Assembly: GCF_005771495.1 (NCBI RefSeq)
Contig: NZ_VAUW01000001.1
Coordinates: 1-64,000, forward strand
DNA: 64,000 nucleotides
Direction: 5' to 3'
From: Maribacter sp. ACAM166
Lineage (GTDB): Bacteria; Bacteroidota; Bacteroidia; Flavobacteriales; Flavobacteriaceae
The notes under the pieces are model-generated. The model was given only the letters and a program-made list of their open reading frames with translations, was not told the origin of the DNA and ran no database searches. This document shows positions 51,949-61,761 of this stretch, piece by piece (position 1 is the first letter of the stretch; every line of letters starts with the position of its first letter). A program made the translations under genes and the position numbers.

Positions 51949-53627
51949 TAATTAACTGGTATAGGTTTCCCGTTTAATCCGTATAACAGATTGTTCTCAG
52001 AAATGACGAGCCTAAAGTAACCAATGTTTTCTTTTTTTGTCTTTGGTAACCGAAATATAAAATTTGTTGTGTCTTGTGATTGTAAGGTCAATGTGTTTGG
52101 TTCAAACGCTTCTAGCACTATTCCTATAGTTTGCTGAGGTATTTTATAACCATCCATATAGGTAACCGCAAATTTCAATTTATTCAAATCGATAGGCTTT
52201 TTATACGGATTGAAAATTTTTAAATCTAAATTTTTATCAGAATTTAAAGAAACTTCTTGATCATCTAGTATACATTCCACTTTACGGAAAGATTCAAAAC
52301 TTGAGATGTATTTGCCTTTGTAAAGTCCACCATCGGCTCTTTCATATGAGAATGAATTATCATTAATGTATTTTGAGATATAGGCTATATCCTTACCTCG
52401 TACCTTTTCTTCAGAATCATCAATTGAATACTGATTTTTACGATACATAAAATTATTCAATGAAAAAGTAGGCGTTCCATTCGTGTAGAAGGAATACATA
52501 GGGGCATTTCTATATGAATTTTCAAATACAACAGGAAGGTCACCTACCTCATCCTTTATAGCTTGGGCCCATTCTTTATTACCATGGCTTTCGTAATAAA
52601 AGTCGAATAAAAGGGGTTGGTACGCAAGGCCCATTCTTAAATAAATAATCAATACGGTATTGATAAGGCCTAAGCGAAAGATCCAGGTTAATGCTTGTTT
52701 GTTGCTGAGCATATAATTAAATGCAATGACCACCAAGGGAATGCAAATAAGGATAATCCATTGGGTTTGTACCCTTCTATTAAAACTAGAAATGAAAAAG
52801 AAGGCGATTACTCCATAAGTGAGGTAAATGAGAGCCTTGTTAAACAAATCGCTGCCTTTGGTTTTTAAGAGTGCTTTATAGATAAAAGGAAAAGTAAGGC
52901 CAAATATGGCTACTAAATTCACGAAAAAACCTAGGGTGTATTTTTCAAAGCTATACGCGCCATTGGGTCTTTCGTATAGATGGTATTTAATGGAAACGAA
53001 ATCATTATCATAGAGCCAATAAAAATGTGGAGCGTAACAGCATAGAGCAACTAGTACGGCAAACCATGCATGTTTATTGCGAACCAATTTAAGATTAGAC
53101 AGCAAAACAAAGAATATAACTAAAACGGCATGGTACTTACTATACATTAACGCGGCCATACATATACCTAGTAAAAACGCTAGACTAAGGGATTGATTTT
53201 TTATAAAGTGCTTATAGGTTAATAGGAAACAACTTGTAAAAAAGAGCAATGGAGTGTCTGGTAATGTGAAGAAGCCATAGGCATTTAGTAATGTCATGGA
53301 AAAAACTAATACAAAAAAATGGGTGATGTAGTCATTCTTTTTTGAACTGTCTATCATTAACCATAGCAGCAAAATATTAATCGTAGAAAGCAAGCAGCTA
53401 ATAAAGCGCACGCCGAGTTCGCCATCAAAAAAATAGCTACTTATTTTGACCATTAATGCCACCATAGGTGGGTGGTCAAAATAGCCCCAAGCCATTTGCT
53501 GGCTGTAGTACCAATAATAGGCCTCATCAAATATGAGCTGCGTAAAATTGGATTGAATAAGGTTAAGAATAAAAATTGCAGCAAGAAAAAAGTAGAACTG
53601 CTTGGGAATTTTAGTCAACATTCGCAT
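51948..53627 (-). CDS. GT39/ArnT-like membrane glycosyltransferase
   Basis: A 559-residue membrane protein with about 10-11 hydrophobic segments in residues 10-365 and a soluble C-terminal part. The first extracytoplasmic loop has FDEAYYWYYSQQMAWGYFDH followed by PPMVALM, the acidic active-site pattern of the PMT/ArnT (GT-C) superfamily, which transfers sugars from polyprenyl-phosphate donors to proteins or lipid A. A polyprenyl-phosphate-mannose-synthase-like gene starts 130 bases away on the other strand and could provide the donor. A start two codons later (53621) is possible. The acceptor is unknown. Confidence 0.87.
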   Translation of the reverse strand: MRMLTKIPKQFYFFLAAIFILNLIQSNFTQLIFDEAYYWYYSQQMAWGYFDHPPMVALMVKISSYFFDGELGVRFISCLLSTINILLLWLMIDSSKKNDYITHFFVLVFSMTLLNAYGFFTLPDTPLLFFTSCFLLTYKHFIKNQSLSLAFLLGICMAALMYSKYHAVLVIFFVLLSNLKLVRNKHAWFAVLVALCCYAPHFYWLYDNDFVSIKYHLYERPNGAYSFEKYTLGFFVNLVAIFGLTFPFIYKALLKTKGSDLFNKALIYLTYGVIAFFFISSFNRRVQTQWIILICIPLVVIAFNYMLSNKQALTWIFRLGLINTVLIIYLRMGLAYQPLLFDFYYESHGNKEWAQAIKDEVGDLPVVFENSYRNAPMYSFYTNGTPTFSLNNFMYRKNQYSIDDSEEKVRGKDIAYISKYINDNSFSYERADGGLYKGKYISSFESFRKVECILDDQEVSLNSDKNLDLKIFNPYKKPIDLNKLKFAVTYMDGYKIPQQTIGIVLEAFEPNTLTLQSQDTTNFIFRLPKTKKENIGYFRLVISENNLLYGLNGKPIPVN

Positions 53628-53726
53628 AGGATACTTGTAAGCAAAATTACAAATTTAAGGTTATGTACCTAGTTTAAAAATATCATAAAGGTATTGTCGC
53701 TCGTTTTAAGACGATTATTAAAACCT

Positions 53727-53734
53727 TACTTTTG
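53727..53734 (+). promoter_or_regulatory. -7 promoter element upstream of the polyprenol-phosphate glycosyltransferase gene
   Basis: TACTTTTG at 53727-53734 matches TAnnTTTG and lies 23 bases before the ATG at 53757. No TTG is found at the usual spacing upstream. Confidence 0.5.
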
Positions 53735-53756
53735 TATAAATACCTTCTAATAACAT

Positions 53757-54485
53757 ATGGCAAGTAGTCTTGTAATCATACCCACCTATAATGAGATTGA
53801 AAATATTGAGGCCATAATAAGGGCAGTATTTGATTTGCAAAAAGATTTTCATGTGCTTATTGTAGATGATAATTCACCCGATAAAACGGGCGATTGCGTA
53901 AGAGGTCTTCAAGAAGAATTTAAAGAGGTACTTTTTTTAGAAACCAGGACTGAAAAATCTGGTTTGGGTACAGCATATATACATGGTTTCAAATGGGCGA
54001 TTCATAGAGCTTATGATTATATTTTTGAAATGGATGCCGATTTTTCGCATACCCCTTCAGATTTGATTAGGTTGCAAAGAGCCTGTATCAATGGGGCAGA
54101 TGTAGTGGTAGGTTCGCGGTATAAAAAAGGGGTGAATGTAGTTGACTGGCCATTGTACAGAGTATTACTTTCTTACGGTGCTTCTTTCTATGTAAAGATT
54201 ATAACCGGTATGCGAGTGCATGATCCAACAGCTGGATTTGTATGCTACAAAAGGGAAGTTTTGGAAGCTATTGATTTGGATTCTGTTCGTTTTGTAGGGT
54301 ATGCATTTCAAATAGAAATGAAGTTTAGGGCCTATTTGAAAAAATTCAAGATTGAGGAAGTATCCATTATTTTTAGAGACCGTGTACTAGGGAAATCAAA
54401 AATGAGTTCCTCTATCATTAGTGAAGCAATTTGGGGCGTATTGGTGATGAAAATGAGAAGCCTATTTCTAAAAAATAAATTTTAA
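53757..54485 (+). CDS. Polyprenol-phosphate mannose synthase-like glycosyltransferase (GT2)
   Basis: A 242-residue GT2 enzyme of the DPM1 type. The N-terminal VIIPTYNEIENIEAIIRAVF, the first aspartate VDDNSPDKT and the catalytic metal motif EMDADFSHTP near residue 96 are complete, as is the QIEMKFRAYLKKFKIEEV segment. There is no membrane-spanning C-terminal extension, so it is a peripheral enzyme on the cytoplasmic side. It should make a polyprenyl-phosphate sugar, a donor for GT-C enzymes such as the GT39-like protein encoded divergently. It is followed 2 bases later by pyrC. Confidence 0.93.
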   Translation: MASSLVIIPTYNEIENIEAIIRAVFDLQKDFHVLIVDDNSPDKTGDCVRGLQEEFKEVLFLETRTEKSGLGTAYIHGFKWAIHRAYDYIFEMDADFSHTPSDLIRLQRACINGADVVVGSRYKKGVNVVDWPLYRVLLSYGASFYVKIITGMRVHDPTAGFVCYKREVLEAIDLDSVRFVGYAFQIEMKFRAYLKKFKIEEVSIIFRDRVLGKSKMSSSIISEAIWGVLVMKMRSLFLKNKF

Positions 54486-54487
54486 AT

Positions 54488-55825
54488 ATGGGTAAAATTC
54501 TATTAAAAAACGGCACAATGGTCAATGAGGGAGTCATTCAAGAGAATGATATTCTTATCGTAGATGACTTAATTGTGAAAATAGCCAAAGATATCACTGA
54601 TGCCGATGCATTGGTTATAGATGTAAAAGGCATGCATATATTACCGGGTATAATAGATGACCAAGTGCATTTTAGAGAACCAGGTCTAACGCATAAAGGA
54701 ACTATAGCGACAGAGAGTAGGGCAGCGCTTGCCGGTGGCATAACCACCTATATGGAGCAGCCCAATACAACACCGCAAACAACAACGATAGAGAAACTAG
54801 AGGAAAAATTTAGTGTCGGTGCACGTTCATCGTTTGCAAATTATTCTTTTCTTTTTGGTGGTACTAATGATAATCTCGAGGAGCTAAAACGATTGGATAA
54901 AAATGCCTGTTCTGGTATCAAATTATTTTTAGGATCATCTACAGGTAATATGTTGGTTGATGATGAAAAGGTCATAGAGAGTATATTCAGAAATACAGAA
55001 ATGGTTATATCTGCCCATTGTGAAGATGAAACTACGGTTCGTAAAAATTTGGTTGCCTATAAAGCTGAATTTGGAGAGGATATTCCATTAAAATATCATC
55101 CCATTATTCGAAGTGAAGAGGCTTGTTATTTGTCATCTTCAAGAGCGATTACTTTAGCTGAGAAAACGGGTGCTCGGTTACATGTATTCCATGTGTCTAC
55201 AGGTAAGGAAACGGATTTGTTTCGAAACGACATTCCGTTACAAGAAAAGAAAATAACGGCTGAAGTGTGTATTCATCACCTTTGGTTTTCTGATGCCGAC
55301 TATGCCGAAAAGGGAACATTGATTAAATGGAATCCTGCAGTTAAAACAGCCAATGATCGAGATTTATTATGGAAAGCGTTATTGGATGATAGAATCGATG
55401 TGATTGCTACCGACCATGCTCCGCATTTATTAGAAGAAAAGGATAACATCTATACCAAGGCACCTTCTGGTGGCCCGTTGGTACAGCATGCACTTCCTGC
55501 GATGTTAGAAAAGGTTAAGGATGGAACGATTAAGTTGGAAAAAATGGTACAGAAAATGTGTCACAATCCGGCAATTTTATTCCAAATTGAAAAACGTGGA
55601 TATATACGGGAAGGATATTACGCCGATTTGGTAATAACGGACTTAAATAGTCCATGGACTGTTACTAAAGAAAATATAGCCTATAAGTGTAAATGGTCTC
55701 CTTTCGAAGAGGTTACTTTTTCTGCGAAAGTTGTGCACACGATAATTAATGGGCATTTAGGGTATAGTAATGGCAAATTCTCAGAAACACGGAATGCCAA
55801 AAGATTAACGTATAATAGGCCATGA
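54488..55825 (+). CDS. pyrC: Dihydroorotase
   Basis: A 445-residue amidohydrolase that closes N-carbamoyl-aspartate to dihydroorotate in pyrimidine synthesis. The substrate and metal block is IDDQVHFREPGLTHKGTIAT near residues 57-76; the first histidine of the usual HxH pair is replaced by Gln59 or so (QVH), a change I recall from other Bacteroidota members. The remaining ligands are present: SGIKLFLGSSTG with the carbamylated-lysine position, SAHCEDE, LHVFHVSTG and IATDHAPH. Activity is expected on family grounds, though the altered ligand should be kept in mind. It is co-transcribed with the upstream GT2 gene and overlaps the DUF4296 gene by 4 bases. Confidence 0.93.
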   Translation: MGKILLKNGTMVNEGVIQENDILIVDDLIVKIAKDITDADALVIDVKGMHILPGIIDDQVHFREPGLTHKGTIATESRAALAGGITTYMEQPNTTPQTTTIEKLEEKFSVGARSSFANYSFLFGGTNDNLEELKRLDKNACSGIKLFLGSSTGNMLVDDEKVIESIFRNTEMVISAHCEDETTVRKNLVAYKAEFGEDIPLKYHPIIRSEEACYLSSSRAITLAEKTGARLHVFHVSTGKETDLFRNDIPLQEKKITAEVCIHHLWFSDADYAEKGTLIKWNPAVKTANDRDLLWKALLDDRIDVIATDHAPHLLEEKDNIYTKAPSGGPLVQHALPAMLEKVKDGTIKLEKMVQKMCHNPAILFQIEKRGYIREGYYADLVITDLNSPWTVTKENIAYKCKWSPFEEVTFSAKVVHTIINGHLGYSNGKFSETRNAKRLTYNRP

Positions 55826-56259
55826 AAAATAGCATAATAATTATCATAGTGATGCTACTACTTTTTTCATGTGCTGAACATTTGATAGAAAAGCCAGAAA
55901 AATTAATAACAGAAGACAAAATGGTTTTAATTCTTAAAGAGATGGCCATTGTCCATGCAGCAAAAGGAACCAACCTTGGGAAGTTGAAGGATAATGGTAT
56001 AGAGCCAACCAGGTTTGTATTTAAAAAATATGAAATTGATAGTGCTCAATTTGTAGATAGTGACCGCTATTATGCCTCATTACCATTGGTATATGAAACG
56101 TTGTATAAGAAGGTTGAATCTGGTTTAGAAAATGATAGGGTACAATTAGAGGCAGCGAAAAAATCAAAGGATAGTCTCAACGCGGTAAAGAATACTCCAA
56201 AAAAGGATATAGATGTAAAGGCTAAGGATTCTGTGCTGTCTAAGAATGTTCCGCAATAA
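55822..56259 (+). CDS. DUF4296 family lipoprotein
   Basis: A 145-residue lipoprotein (signal with LLLFSCAEH, lipidated Cys17). The DUF4296 domain spans about residues 23-105, with KPEKLITEDKMVLILKEMAI and FVDSDRYYASLPLVYETLYK. The C-terminal 35 residues are lysine-rich and probably disordered. The family's position after pyrC is common in Flavobacteriaceae, but no function is known. The 3' end overlaps the convergent epimerase gene by 20 bases. Confidence 0.88.
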   Translation: MKNSIIIIIVMLLLFSCAEHLIEKPEKLITEDKMVLILKEMAIVHAAKGTNLGKLKDNGIEPTRFVFKKYEIDSAQFVDSDRYYASLPLVYETLYKKVESGLENDRVQLEAAKKSKDSLNAVKNTPKKDIDVKAKDSVLSKNVPQ

Positions 56260-57247
56260 ATAGCTTAGCAGATAATTCTATTATTGCGTCTAACGGCTCA
56301 AATTCAAATTCTAAAGCACGTTTTATTTTAGTGCTATCGAATGTGGTAGGATGTATAAGTCCATAAATAGTGTTGTTGGTTATAGTTCTAGGTTTTACTG
56401 TTACTACATGTCTTATCTGATCAGCAAACTTTCCTAATTGAAGTTGCCATAGCTTTAATCTCTTTTGTGGAGGTTTTTTTCCCATTGAACGTGATATTCT
56501 ATCCAATATTTGTTTATAGGAAATGTTTTTTGCAACGGTAATAAATCGCTCACCGTTAATATCCGAATCCATAAGGTTGACCATTATAGTGATAACATCA
56601 GCAACAGAAACAAACCCAGAACCACCAGGTGGGTAATACGAATAACCTTTATGAGCAGTTTTAAAAAAAGTGCCACTTCCGTTTTCCCAATACCCAGGTC
56701 CTAAAATAACACCAGGATTCACGATTACTACTTGCAACTGTTCTTGGGCACCGCGCCAAACCTCCATTTCTGCTAAATATTTTGTTATTGCATATGGGTT
56801 GGTATGTTGTCTGCTCCATTCTGTTTCTTCATCGGCTTCTTCATCGGTAACAGTTCTACCAATTGTACCAATCGTACTCACATAGCATATTTTTTTAACA
56901 CCTTCCGCAATACACATGTTTACAATATTGGCGGTACCTTCTCTATTTACGCGCTCTAATTTTTTAAAATCCGAAGGACTAAAAGATATATAAGCGGCGC
57001 AATGATACACATGAGTGACTTGTTGAAATGCCGATTTTAAGGAAGGAATATCTAAAATATCACCCTTTACCCAATCTATTTTGTTAAAAAGCGAATGAGC
57101 ATCTGAGGTGTAGTAGGAGAATGTTCTTTTAACTTGCGCTAGTTTTTCGGGAGTTCTATAGAGCGCACGAACTTTACTATTGTCCATGGCTAATTTCAGT
57201 AACAAATGTGACCCTACTAAACCTGTGCCTCCCGTAACTAATACCAT
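56240..57247 (-). CDS. NAD-dependent epimerase/dehydratase (extended SDR)
   Basis: A 335-residue extended short-chain dehydrogenase/reductase. The dinucleotide-binding motif is [13 protein letters not shown] at residues 4-16, and the active-site pair is YAITKYLAE near residue 153 (Tyr and Lys, three apart), with Ser in YVSTIGTIG upstream. The set resembles dihydroflavonol 4-reductase-like or nucleotide-sugar epimerases; the substrate cannot be told. It is divergent from tyrS. Confidence 0.92.
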   Translation of the reverse strand: MVLVTGGTGLVGSHLLLKLAMDNSKVRALYRTPEKLAQVKRTFSYYTSDAHSLFNKIDWVKGDILDIPSLKSAFQQVTHVYHCAAYISFSPSDFKKLERVNREGTANIVNMCIAEGVKKICYVSTIGTIGRTVTDEEADEETEWSRQHTNPYAITKYLAEMEVWRGAQEQLQVVIVNPGVILGPGYWENGSGTFFKTAHKGYSYYPPGGSGFVSVADVITIMVNLMDSDINGERFITVAKNISYKQILDRISRSMGKKPPQKRLKLWQLQLGKFADQIRHVVTVKPRTITNNTIYGLIHPTTFDSTKIKRALEFEFEPLDAIIELSAKLFIAEHS

Positions 57248-57318
57248 GTTTCAAAGTTAGGAAATACAGGTGGATAAATTCCTGCTTTGATCTACTGGGT
57301 ACTGGTAAGAATTCCATT

Positions 57319-57326
57319 TATATTTG
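57319..57326 (+). promoter_or_regulatory. -7 promoter element of tyrS
   Basis: TATATTTG at 57319-57326, followed by CAAC, is an exact -7 match, 26 bases before the tyrS ATG at 57352. Confidence 0.6.
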
Positions 57327-57351
57327 CAACTCAAATAAAATTCAGAATACG

Positions 57352-58647
57352 ATGACAACAAATTTTGTCAAGGAGTTAGAATGGCGCGGAATGTTACATG
57401 ATGCCATGCCAGGAACAGAGGAACATTTAATGGAGGGAATGCAGGCTGCTTATGTAGGTATAGACCCTACGGCAGACTCGTTACATATTGGTCACTTGGT
57501 AGGGGTTATGATGCTTCGTCACTTTCAGTTGGCTGGTCATAAGCCATATGCACTTATTGGCGGTGCTACAGGTATGATAGGAGATCCATCTGGTAAATCT
57601 TCTGAGCGTAATTTGCTTGATGAGAAGACCTTACGGCATAATGAGAATGCCTTAAAGGAGCAATTGTCGCGTTTTTTAGATTTTAATGTTGATGGCGATA
57701 ATACGGCAGTTTTGGTCAATAATTATGACTGGATGAAGAATTTCTCCTTTTTGGAATTCATTAGGGACGTAGGGAAGCACATAACCGTTAATTACATGAT
57801 GTCAAAAGACTCGGTGAAGAAACGTCTTTCTGCAGAAGCAAAGGAAGGAATGTCTTTTACTGAATTCACCTATCAGCTGGTGCAAGGCTATGACTTTTTA
57901 CATTTGTACAGAGCGCATAATTGTAGCCTTCAAATGGGCGGTAGCGATCAGTGGGGGAACATTACCACCGGCACCGAATTGATTCGAAGAATTGCTGGTG
58001 GTAAAGGCTATGCACTTACGTGTCCCTTAATTACAAAGGCCGATGGTACCAAATTTGGTAAAACAGAAGGGGGTAATATTTGGTTAGATGCAGAGCGAAC
58101 ATCGCCTTATAAATTTTACCAATATTGGTTGAATACCTCTGATGAAGATGCGGAAAAATATATTAAGATATTTACATTTTTAGGTCAGGAAGAAATAGAA
58201 GAATTAACCAAACAACATCAAGACGCACCACATGTAAGATTGTTGCAGAAAAGGTTGGCAGATGAGGTTACCGTAATGGTGCACTCAAAAGATGATTTGG
58301 ATAATGCTGTACGTGCAAGTGAAATTTTATTTGGTAAGTCCACTGCAACAGATTTGAAGGGATTAAATGAAAAAACATTTTTAGAGATTTTTGAAGGTGT
58401 GCCACAAGCGGAACTTTCAAAATCTGAACTGAATGATGGTTTGGATATGATTGGGGCCCTTGCAGCCAAAACCAACTTTTTAGGTTCCAATGGCGAAGCT
58501 AGAAGAGAATTAAAACAAAATTCCATTTCGGTAAATAAAGAGAAAGTAAAGGAAGACTTTTTGATTACTGCAGATGATTTGATCAACGATAAATTTGTGT
58601 TGTTGCAACGTGGTAAGAAAAATTATTTTGTACTCGTATTGAAGTAA
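57352..58647 (+). CDS. tyrS: Tyrosyl-tRNA synthetase
   Basis: A 431-residue class I synthetase that charges tRNA-Tyr. The HIGH motif is at residues 45-48 ([11 protein letters not shown]), the KMSKS equivalent is K234-F-G-K-T238 in [12 protein letters not shown], and the tyrosine-binding segment [15 protein letters not shown]-type block is seen as [20 protein letters not shown]. The C-terminal S4-like RNA-binding region (about 355-430; [20 protein letters not shown]) is complete. Length and layout are typical of the bacterial enzyme. Confidence 0.97.
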   Translation: MTTNFVKELEWRGMLHDAMPGTEEHLMEGMQAAYVGIDPTADSLHIGHLVGVMMLRHFQLAGHKPYALIGGATGMIGDPSGKSSERNLLDEKTLRHNENALKEQLSRFLDFNVDGDNTAVLVNNYDWMKNFSFLEFIRDVGKHITVNYMMSKDSVKKRLSAEAKEGMSFTEFTYQLVQGYDFLHLYRAHNCSLQMGGSDQWGNITTGTELIRRIAGGKGYALTCPLITKADGTKFGKTEGGNIWLDAERTSPYKFYQYWLNTSDEDAEKYIKIFTFLGQEEIEELTKQHQDAPHVRLLQKRLADEVTVMVHSKDDLDNAVRASEILFGKSTATDLKGLNEKTFLEIFEGVPQAELSKSELNDGLDMIGALAAKTNFLGSNGEARRELKQNSISVNKEKVKEDFLITADDLINDKFVLLQRGKKNYFVLVLK

Positions 58648-58696
58648 GCAAAGCAACCATTGGCGTGTTGAATCATCTTATAGAAAATGTAGTGCT

Positions 58697-59083
58697 ATGA
58701 AGGTTAAACTTTTAGTTGTATTGACTATGTTGCTATCTGCTTGTAATCAAGACGATGAACCTGCCATTGTAGATACTGCTTTAGAGGGTGATTGGGTGTT
58801 GTCACAAGTTTTATGTTATTGCGGATTTGACCCGGATACCGATTTTGCCCTCACCCAGATTAATTTTGATACGGAAAGAGATTTGGTAACCGTTACACAG
58901 AATGGGGAGTATACTTTTTTCAGAGAAGCCGGCGAATATTTTTATGGTGGACAAGTTGACCGTATAGGGTTTTCAGACGATTCGGTATACCGCTTTGAAG
59001 TTGATGAATCAAGGCTTACACTAACCTTTCAAGACAACCCTCAAATAGCCGATGATGAAGTAACCTATGTTTTTAAAAGGTAG
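58697..59083 (+). CDS. Small lipoprotein of unknown function
   Basis: A 128-residue lipoprotein (MKVKLLVVLTMLLSACNQDD, lipidated Cys16, followed by acidic residues as in surface-exported Bacteroidota lipoproteins). The mature domain is beta-rich with an LEGDWVLSQVLCYCGFDPDT start and a YRFEVDESRLTLTFQ end, resembling a lipocalin-like barrel. No family name is certain. It is the first of three small lipoprotein genes in a row on the same strand. Confidence 0.7.
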   Translation: MKVKLLVVLTMLLSACNQDDEPAIVDTALEGDWVLSQVLCYCGFDPDTDFALTQINFDTERDLVTVTQNGEYTFFREAGEYFYGGQVDRIGFSDDSVYRFEVDESRLTLTFQDNPQIADDEVTYVFKR

Positions 59084-59166
59084 AATTAATTTCCACACCA
59101 TTACATTGACTTTTATTTGAAATAATACAGCGAATTAATCGTTAGCACAGCATAAACCCCCATATT

Positions 59167-59700
59167 ATGTATAAGAAGTATGCTTTTATTTTAACTGTCT
59201 TTACACTATTTGTTAGTTGTGATAAATTAGACGAGCTCACCAAATTTGATATTGAATATAGCCAACAGGCCACTATTCCTTCATCCACAGGTATAAATTT
59301 ACCTTTTGATGTTTTTACCCCCGAGATGGAAACGAATTCAGAATCTAAATTTTCGGTAAACGATACAAGAAAAGATCTAATAGAAGAAATAACCTTAACA
59401 GAGCTAGAACTGGTTATTATTTCGCCAGACAACGCTGATTTTAGCTTTTTGAATTCAATAGAAGTGTATATTTCTGCGGATGATTTAGAAGAAATTAAGA
59501 TAGCATTTTTGGATGATGTGCCCGAAAATTCAGGAAATAAAATTACGTTGAATACATCCGATATAGATTTGAAAGAATATATTAAAAAAGATGAGTTTAT
59601 TCTTCGCTTAAATACGGTGACTGACGAACTGATTAGTACAGACCATGAATTGGAGGTGAACTCTACCTTTTTTGTTGATGCTAAGATATTAGGACTTTAA
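59167..59700 (+). CDS. Lipoprotein of unknown function
   Basis: A 177-residue lipoprotein (signal ending FTLFVSC, lipidated Cys18, then DKLDEL). The mature protein is acidic and beta-rich, with SSTGINLPFDVFTPEMETNS near residues 38-57 and IEVYISADDLEEIKIAFLDD near 98-117. I do not recognise a family. It lies 83 bases after the first lipoprotein gene and 16 bases before the interrupted third one. Confidence 0.7.
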   Translation: MYKKYAFILTVFTLFVSCDKLDELTKFDIEYSQQATIPSSTGINLPFDVFTPEMETNSESKFSVNDTRKDLIEEITLTELELVIISPDNADFSFLNSIEVYISADDLEEIKIAFLDDVPENSGNKITLNTSDIDLKEYIKKDEFILRLNTVTDELISTDHELEVNSTFFVDAKILGL

Positions 59701-59716
59701 ACTTCGAAACCATTAC

Positions 59717-60208
59717 ATGCAACGTTTTTTGTTGGATTACATCTTCTCATTACGTATTGACGTTGTGAGAAAAATTGCTGCTTTTGCCTTATTAATAGTT
59801 ACCATACTTTCATGTTCTTATCCTGATGATTTCGGATTGGAATCTACCGAGTTTGTCTATGCTGAGCAAAAATGGGGATTGATAAAAATGACAGGTAGTT
59901 TTGTAGGTTCTGAAAGTACAGGTGACGAGATGGACTGTCAAGAATCCTATCTATTTACACCAAATGGCACGTTCATTAAATCAAGAATTAGGGATGAAGT
60001 TGTTACAGAGTGCAACGGCACTTTTGAGGTAATAGAATATGATACCGAGCATTAATTGGAACTAACCTATGAAACCGGTAAAGAGTTAGTAGGGAATTGT
60101 ACAGGTGATAACAATGAACTTATAATATACAGGACTTCAAATAGAATTACTAATATGTGGATGGCTTGTGATGGGCCAGGGTTAGATTATGCACGTAATA
60201 AAAACTAA
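59717..60208 (+). pseudogene. Lipocalin-like lipoprotein gene interrupted by an in-frame stop
   Basis: The frame from the ATG at 59717 gives a lipoprotein (signal ending in VTILSCSYPDD) with a beta-rich domain, MTGSFVGSESTGDEMDCQES then YLFTPNGTFIKSRIRDEVVT, up to a TAA at 60053-60055. The same frame continues without another stop to TAA at 60206-60208, reading LELTYETGKELVGNCTGDNN, then ELIIYRTSNRITNMWMACDG and PGLDYARNKN. The join EYDTEH-stop-LELTYE looks like a single point change, for example CAA to TAA. The truncated 112-residue product would lack the last strands. The overlap of the true end with the stop of the convergent gene at 60205 is only 4 bases. Confidence 0.75.
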
Positions 60209-61182
60209 AGCAGCATTAAATTACATCCTCTAATATCAGAATTGTCAAATCTGCCAATAACTTCAAACGAACCATCTTTATGTACCTTGCCTAGATCTTG
60301 TGTTGCAATGAAGGAGCAGGAATTGACATTGGCAAGGTCAATGACATTTATACCACCTGTTTTACCTATTTTCTGATAGGTTAAAGGGTCTTCTGTATCC
60401 CGGACTAACACCTTCATCCAAGGTGGGCAATTAAACACACCATGACCTTTAGAATATGCTTGTGATAATAATTCTGTCATTCCGTATTCAGAATGAATTT
60501 CATTCACTCCAAAGCCTTTTGAGAGTAGTTGATGCAATTCTTGCCGTACGAGTTCCTTGCGGCGGCCTTTCATGCCTCCAGTTTCCATTATTATGGTATT
60601 TGGTAGTAATAGCTGATAGTTTTCAGTAAACTCTAATAGCGCAAAGGAAACTCCTATAATTAATAGTTTAGTATTCGTTTTTTGAAGTTCTAGTATATGC
60701 TGGTATAACTGGTCATATTCATTTAAAAAGAAACCACTTTTAGGATGCTTGGATTTGGCTATCAAATCTTCAACCATATAAATAAGGGAAGATCCTGTAC
60801 GTTCCAAATAGGAGGGCAGTAGTGCTAAAATGCAATAGTCTTCTACAGTACCATAAAATGCTTTGAAAGCTTTCAAATAACTCTCGTGATACAGTTCGAG
60901 TGCTGTGACGGAGTGCTTGCTGGTTTCACTTCCTGTGGTGCCACTGCTAGTGAAAATTATTTCTGCAGGATTGTTAGAACTTACAACACTTTTTGACTTA
61001 AAAAATTCGATGGGTAAAAATGGAATTTGATCTACTGATGTAACTATACCAGGGTGCACGTTTAAATGAGAGCAAAATGAATGATATACTGGGTTGTTTC
61101 TGTATTGAAACTGAAAAGTATGCAGTGCCTGGGTTAAAAACTCCTCTTCGGTGCGTATATTGAAAATAGCATTTTGCTTCAT
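60205..61182 (-). CDS. LuxE/PaaK-like acyl-activating protein
   Basis: A 325-residue protein of the LuxE acyl-protein synthetase/adenylate-forming group. The nucleotide-binding P-loop-like motif TSSGTTGSETSKHSV is at about residues 93-107, and NEIHSEYGMTELLSQAYSKG at about 225-244 is the conserved A5-like block; GRRKELVRQELHQLL lies between. In Flavobacteriaceae this gene is a common stand-alone member. It may activate a fatty or aryl acid as an adenylate, without a reductase partner here. The C-terminal domain is short compared with full AMP-ligases. Confidence 0.85.
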   Translation of the reverse strand: MKQNAIFNIRTEEEFLTQALHTFQFQYRNNPVYHSFCSHLNVHPGIVTSVDQIPFLPIEFFKSKSVVSSNNPAEIIFTSSGTTGSETSKHSVTALELYHESYLKAFKAFYGTVEDYCILALLPSYLERTGSSLIYMVEDLIAKSKHPKSGFFLNEYDQLYQHILELQKTNTKLLIIGVSFALLEFTENYQLLLPNTIIMETGGMKGRRKELVRQELHQLLSKGFGVNEIHSEYGMTELLSQAYSKGHGVFNCPPWMKVLVRDTEDPLTYQKIGKTGGINVIDLANVNSCSFIATQDLGKVHKDGSFEVIGRFDNSDIRGCNLMLL

Positions 61183-61258
61183 GAATTATTTCCCGTTGAA
61201 ACAAAGATACTGAACCAAAGTATTTTAATGGTTTTGTTGTCAAATTAAGTAAGCGGTA

Positions 61259-61582
61259 TTATTTAACCACCAGTTTACGGGTAATTGATTTTTTATTCTC
61301 AGTGACCTGAATCACATAAACCCCAGGGGATAGTCGTGAAATATTCATTGCTTTGGTGGATAACCTGTCGGTTAGCACTAATTCTCCAAAAACATCGTAA
61401 ACTCTAACATCCTTTAGATTGTTCTTTTCTGTAGAAACATAGACTACATCTGCAAGAACAGGGTTTGGATAGAGTTTAAAACCGGCGATTTCATCATTTC
61501 GTAGGTTATTGAAATCTATGGTATCCTGAGCATAAACACCAACGTGAACTACCATAAATAGTAGAAAGTAGATTTTCTTCAT
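61259..61582 (-). CDS. Minimal T9SS type A sorting-domain protein (1)
   Basis: A 107-residue protein starting at MKKIYFLLFM (61582; the frame extends to 61603). It consists of a signal peptide (to VYAQ), a spacer of about 12 residues, and a C-terminal T9SS type A sorting domain over about residues 33-107: GFKLYPNPV at its start, VRVYDVFGELVL in the middle and SPGVYVIQVTENKKSITRKL at the end. There is no room for a cargo domain. The next gene upstream, at 61762, encodes a near-identical arrangement, so the two are tandem paralogues. Why a cell would export only the sorting domain is unknown. Confidence 0.85.
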   Translation of the reverse strand: MKKIYFLLFMVVHVGVYAQDTIDFNNLRNDEIAGFKLYPNPVLADVVYVSTEKNNLKDVRVYDVFGELVLTDRLSTKAMNISRLSPGVYVIQVTENKKSITRKLVVK

Positions 61583-61761
61583 GTTTAATTGATTTGGGGT
61601 CAACGGTATAAAGGTACTTATAAGCTATACTAGGGGATTAAAAATGTTGTGAAAGCTAAGATTTTGTAGGTCAACAATATACGTGATGTAATTCGTCGGA
61701 AATATATGCATTTTGCCGATAAGCATTAAGAAGTTACTTGATAACGTTAAAGGGAAATATA

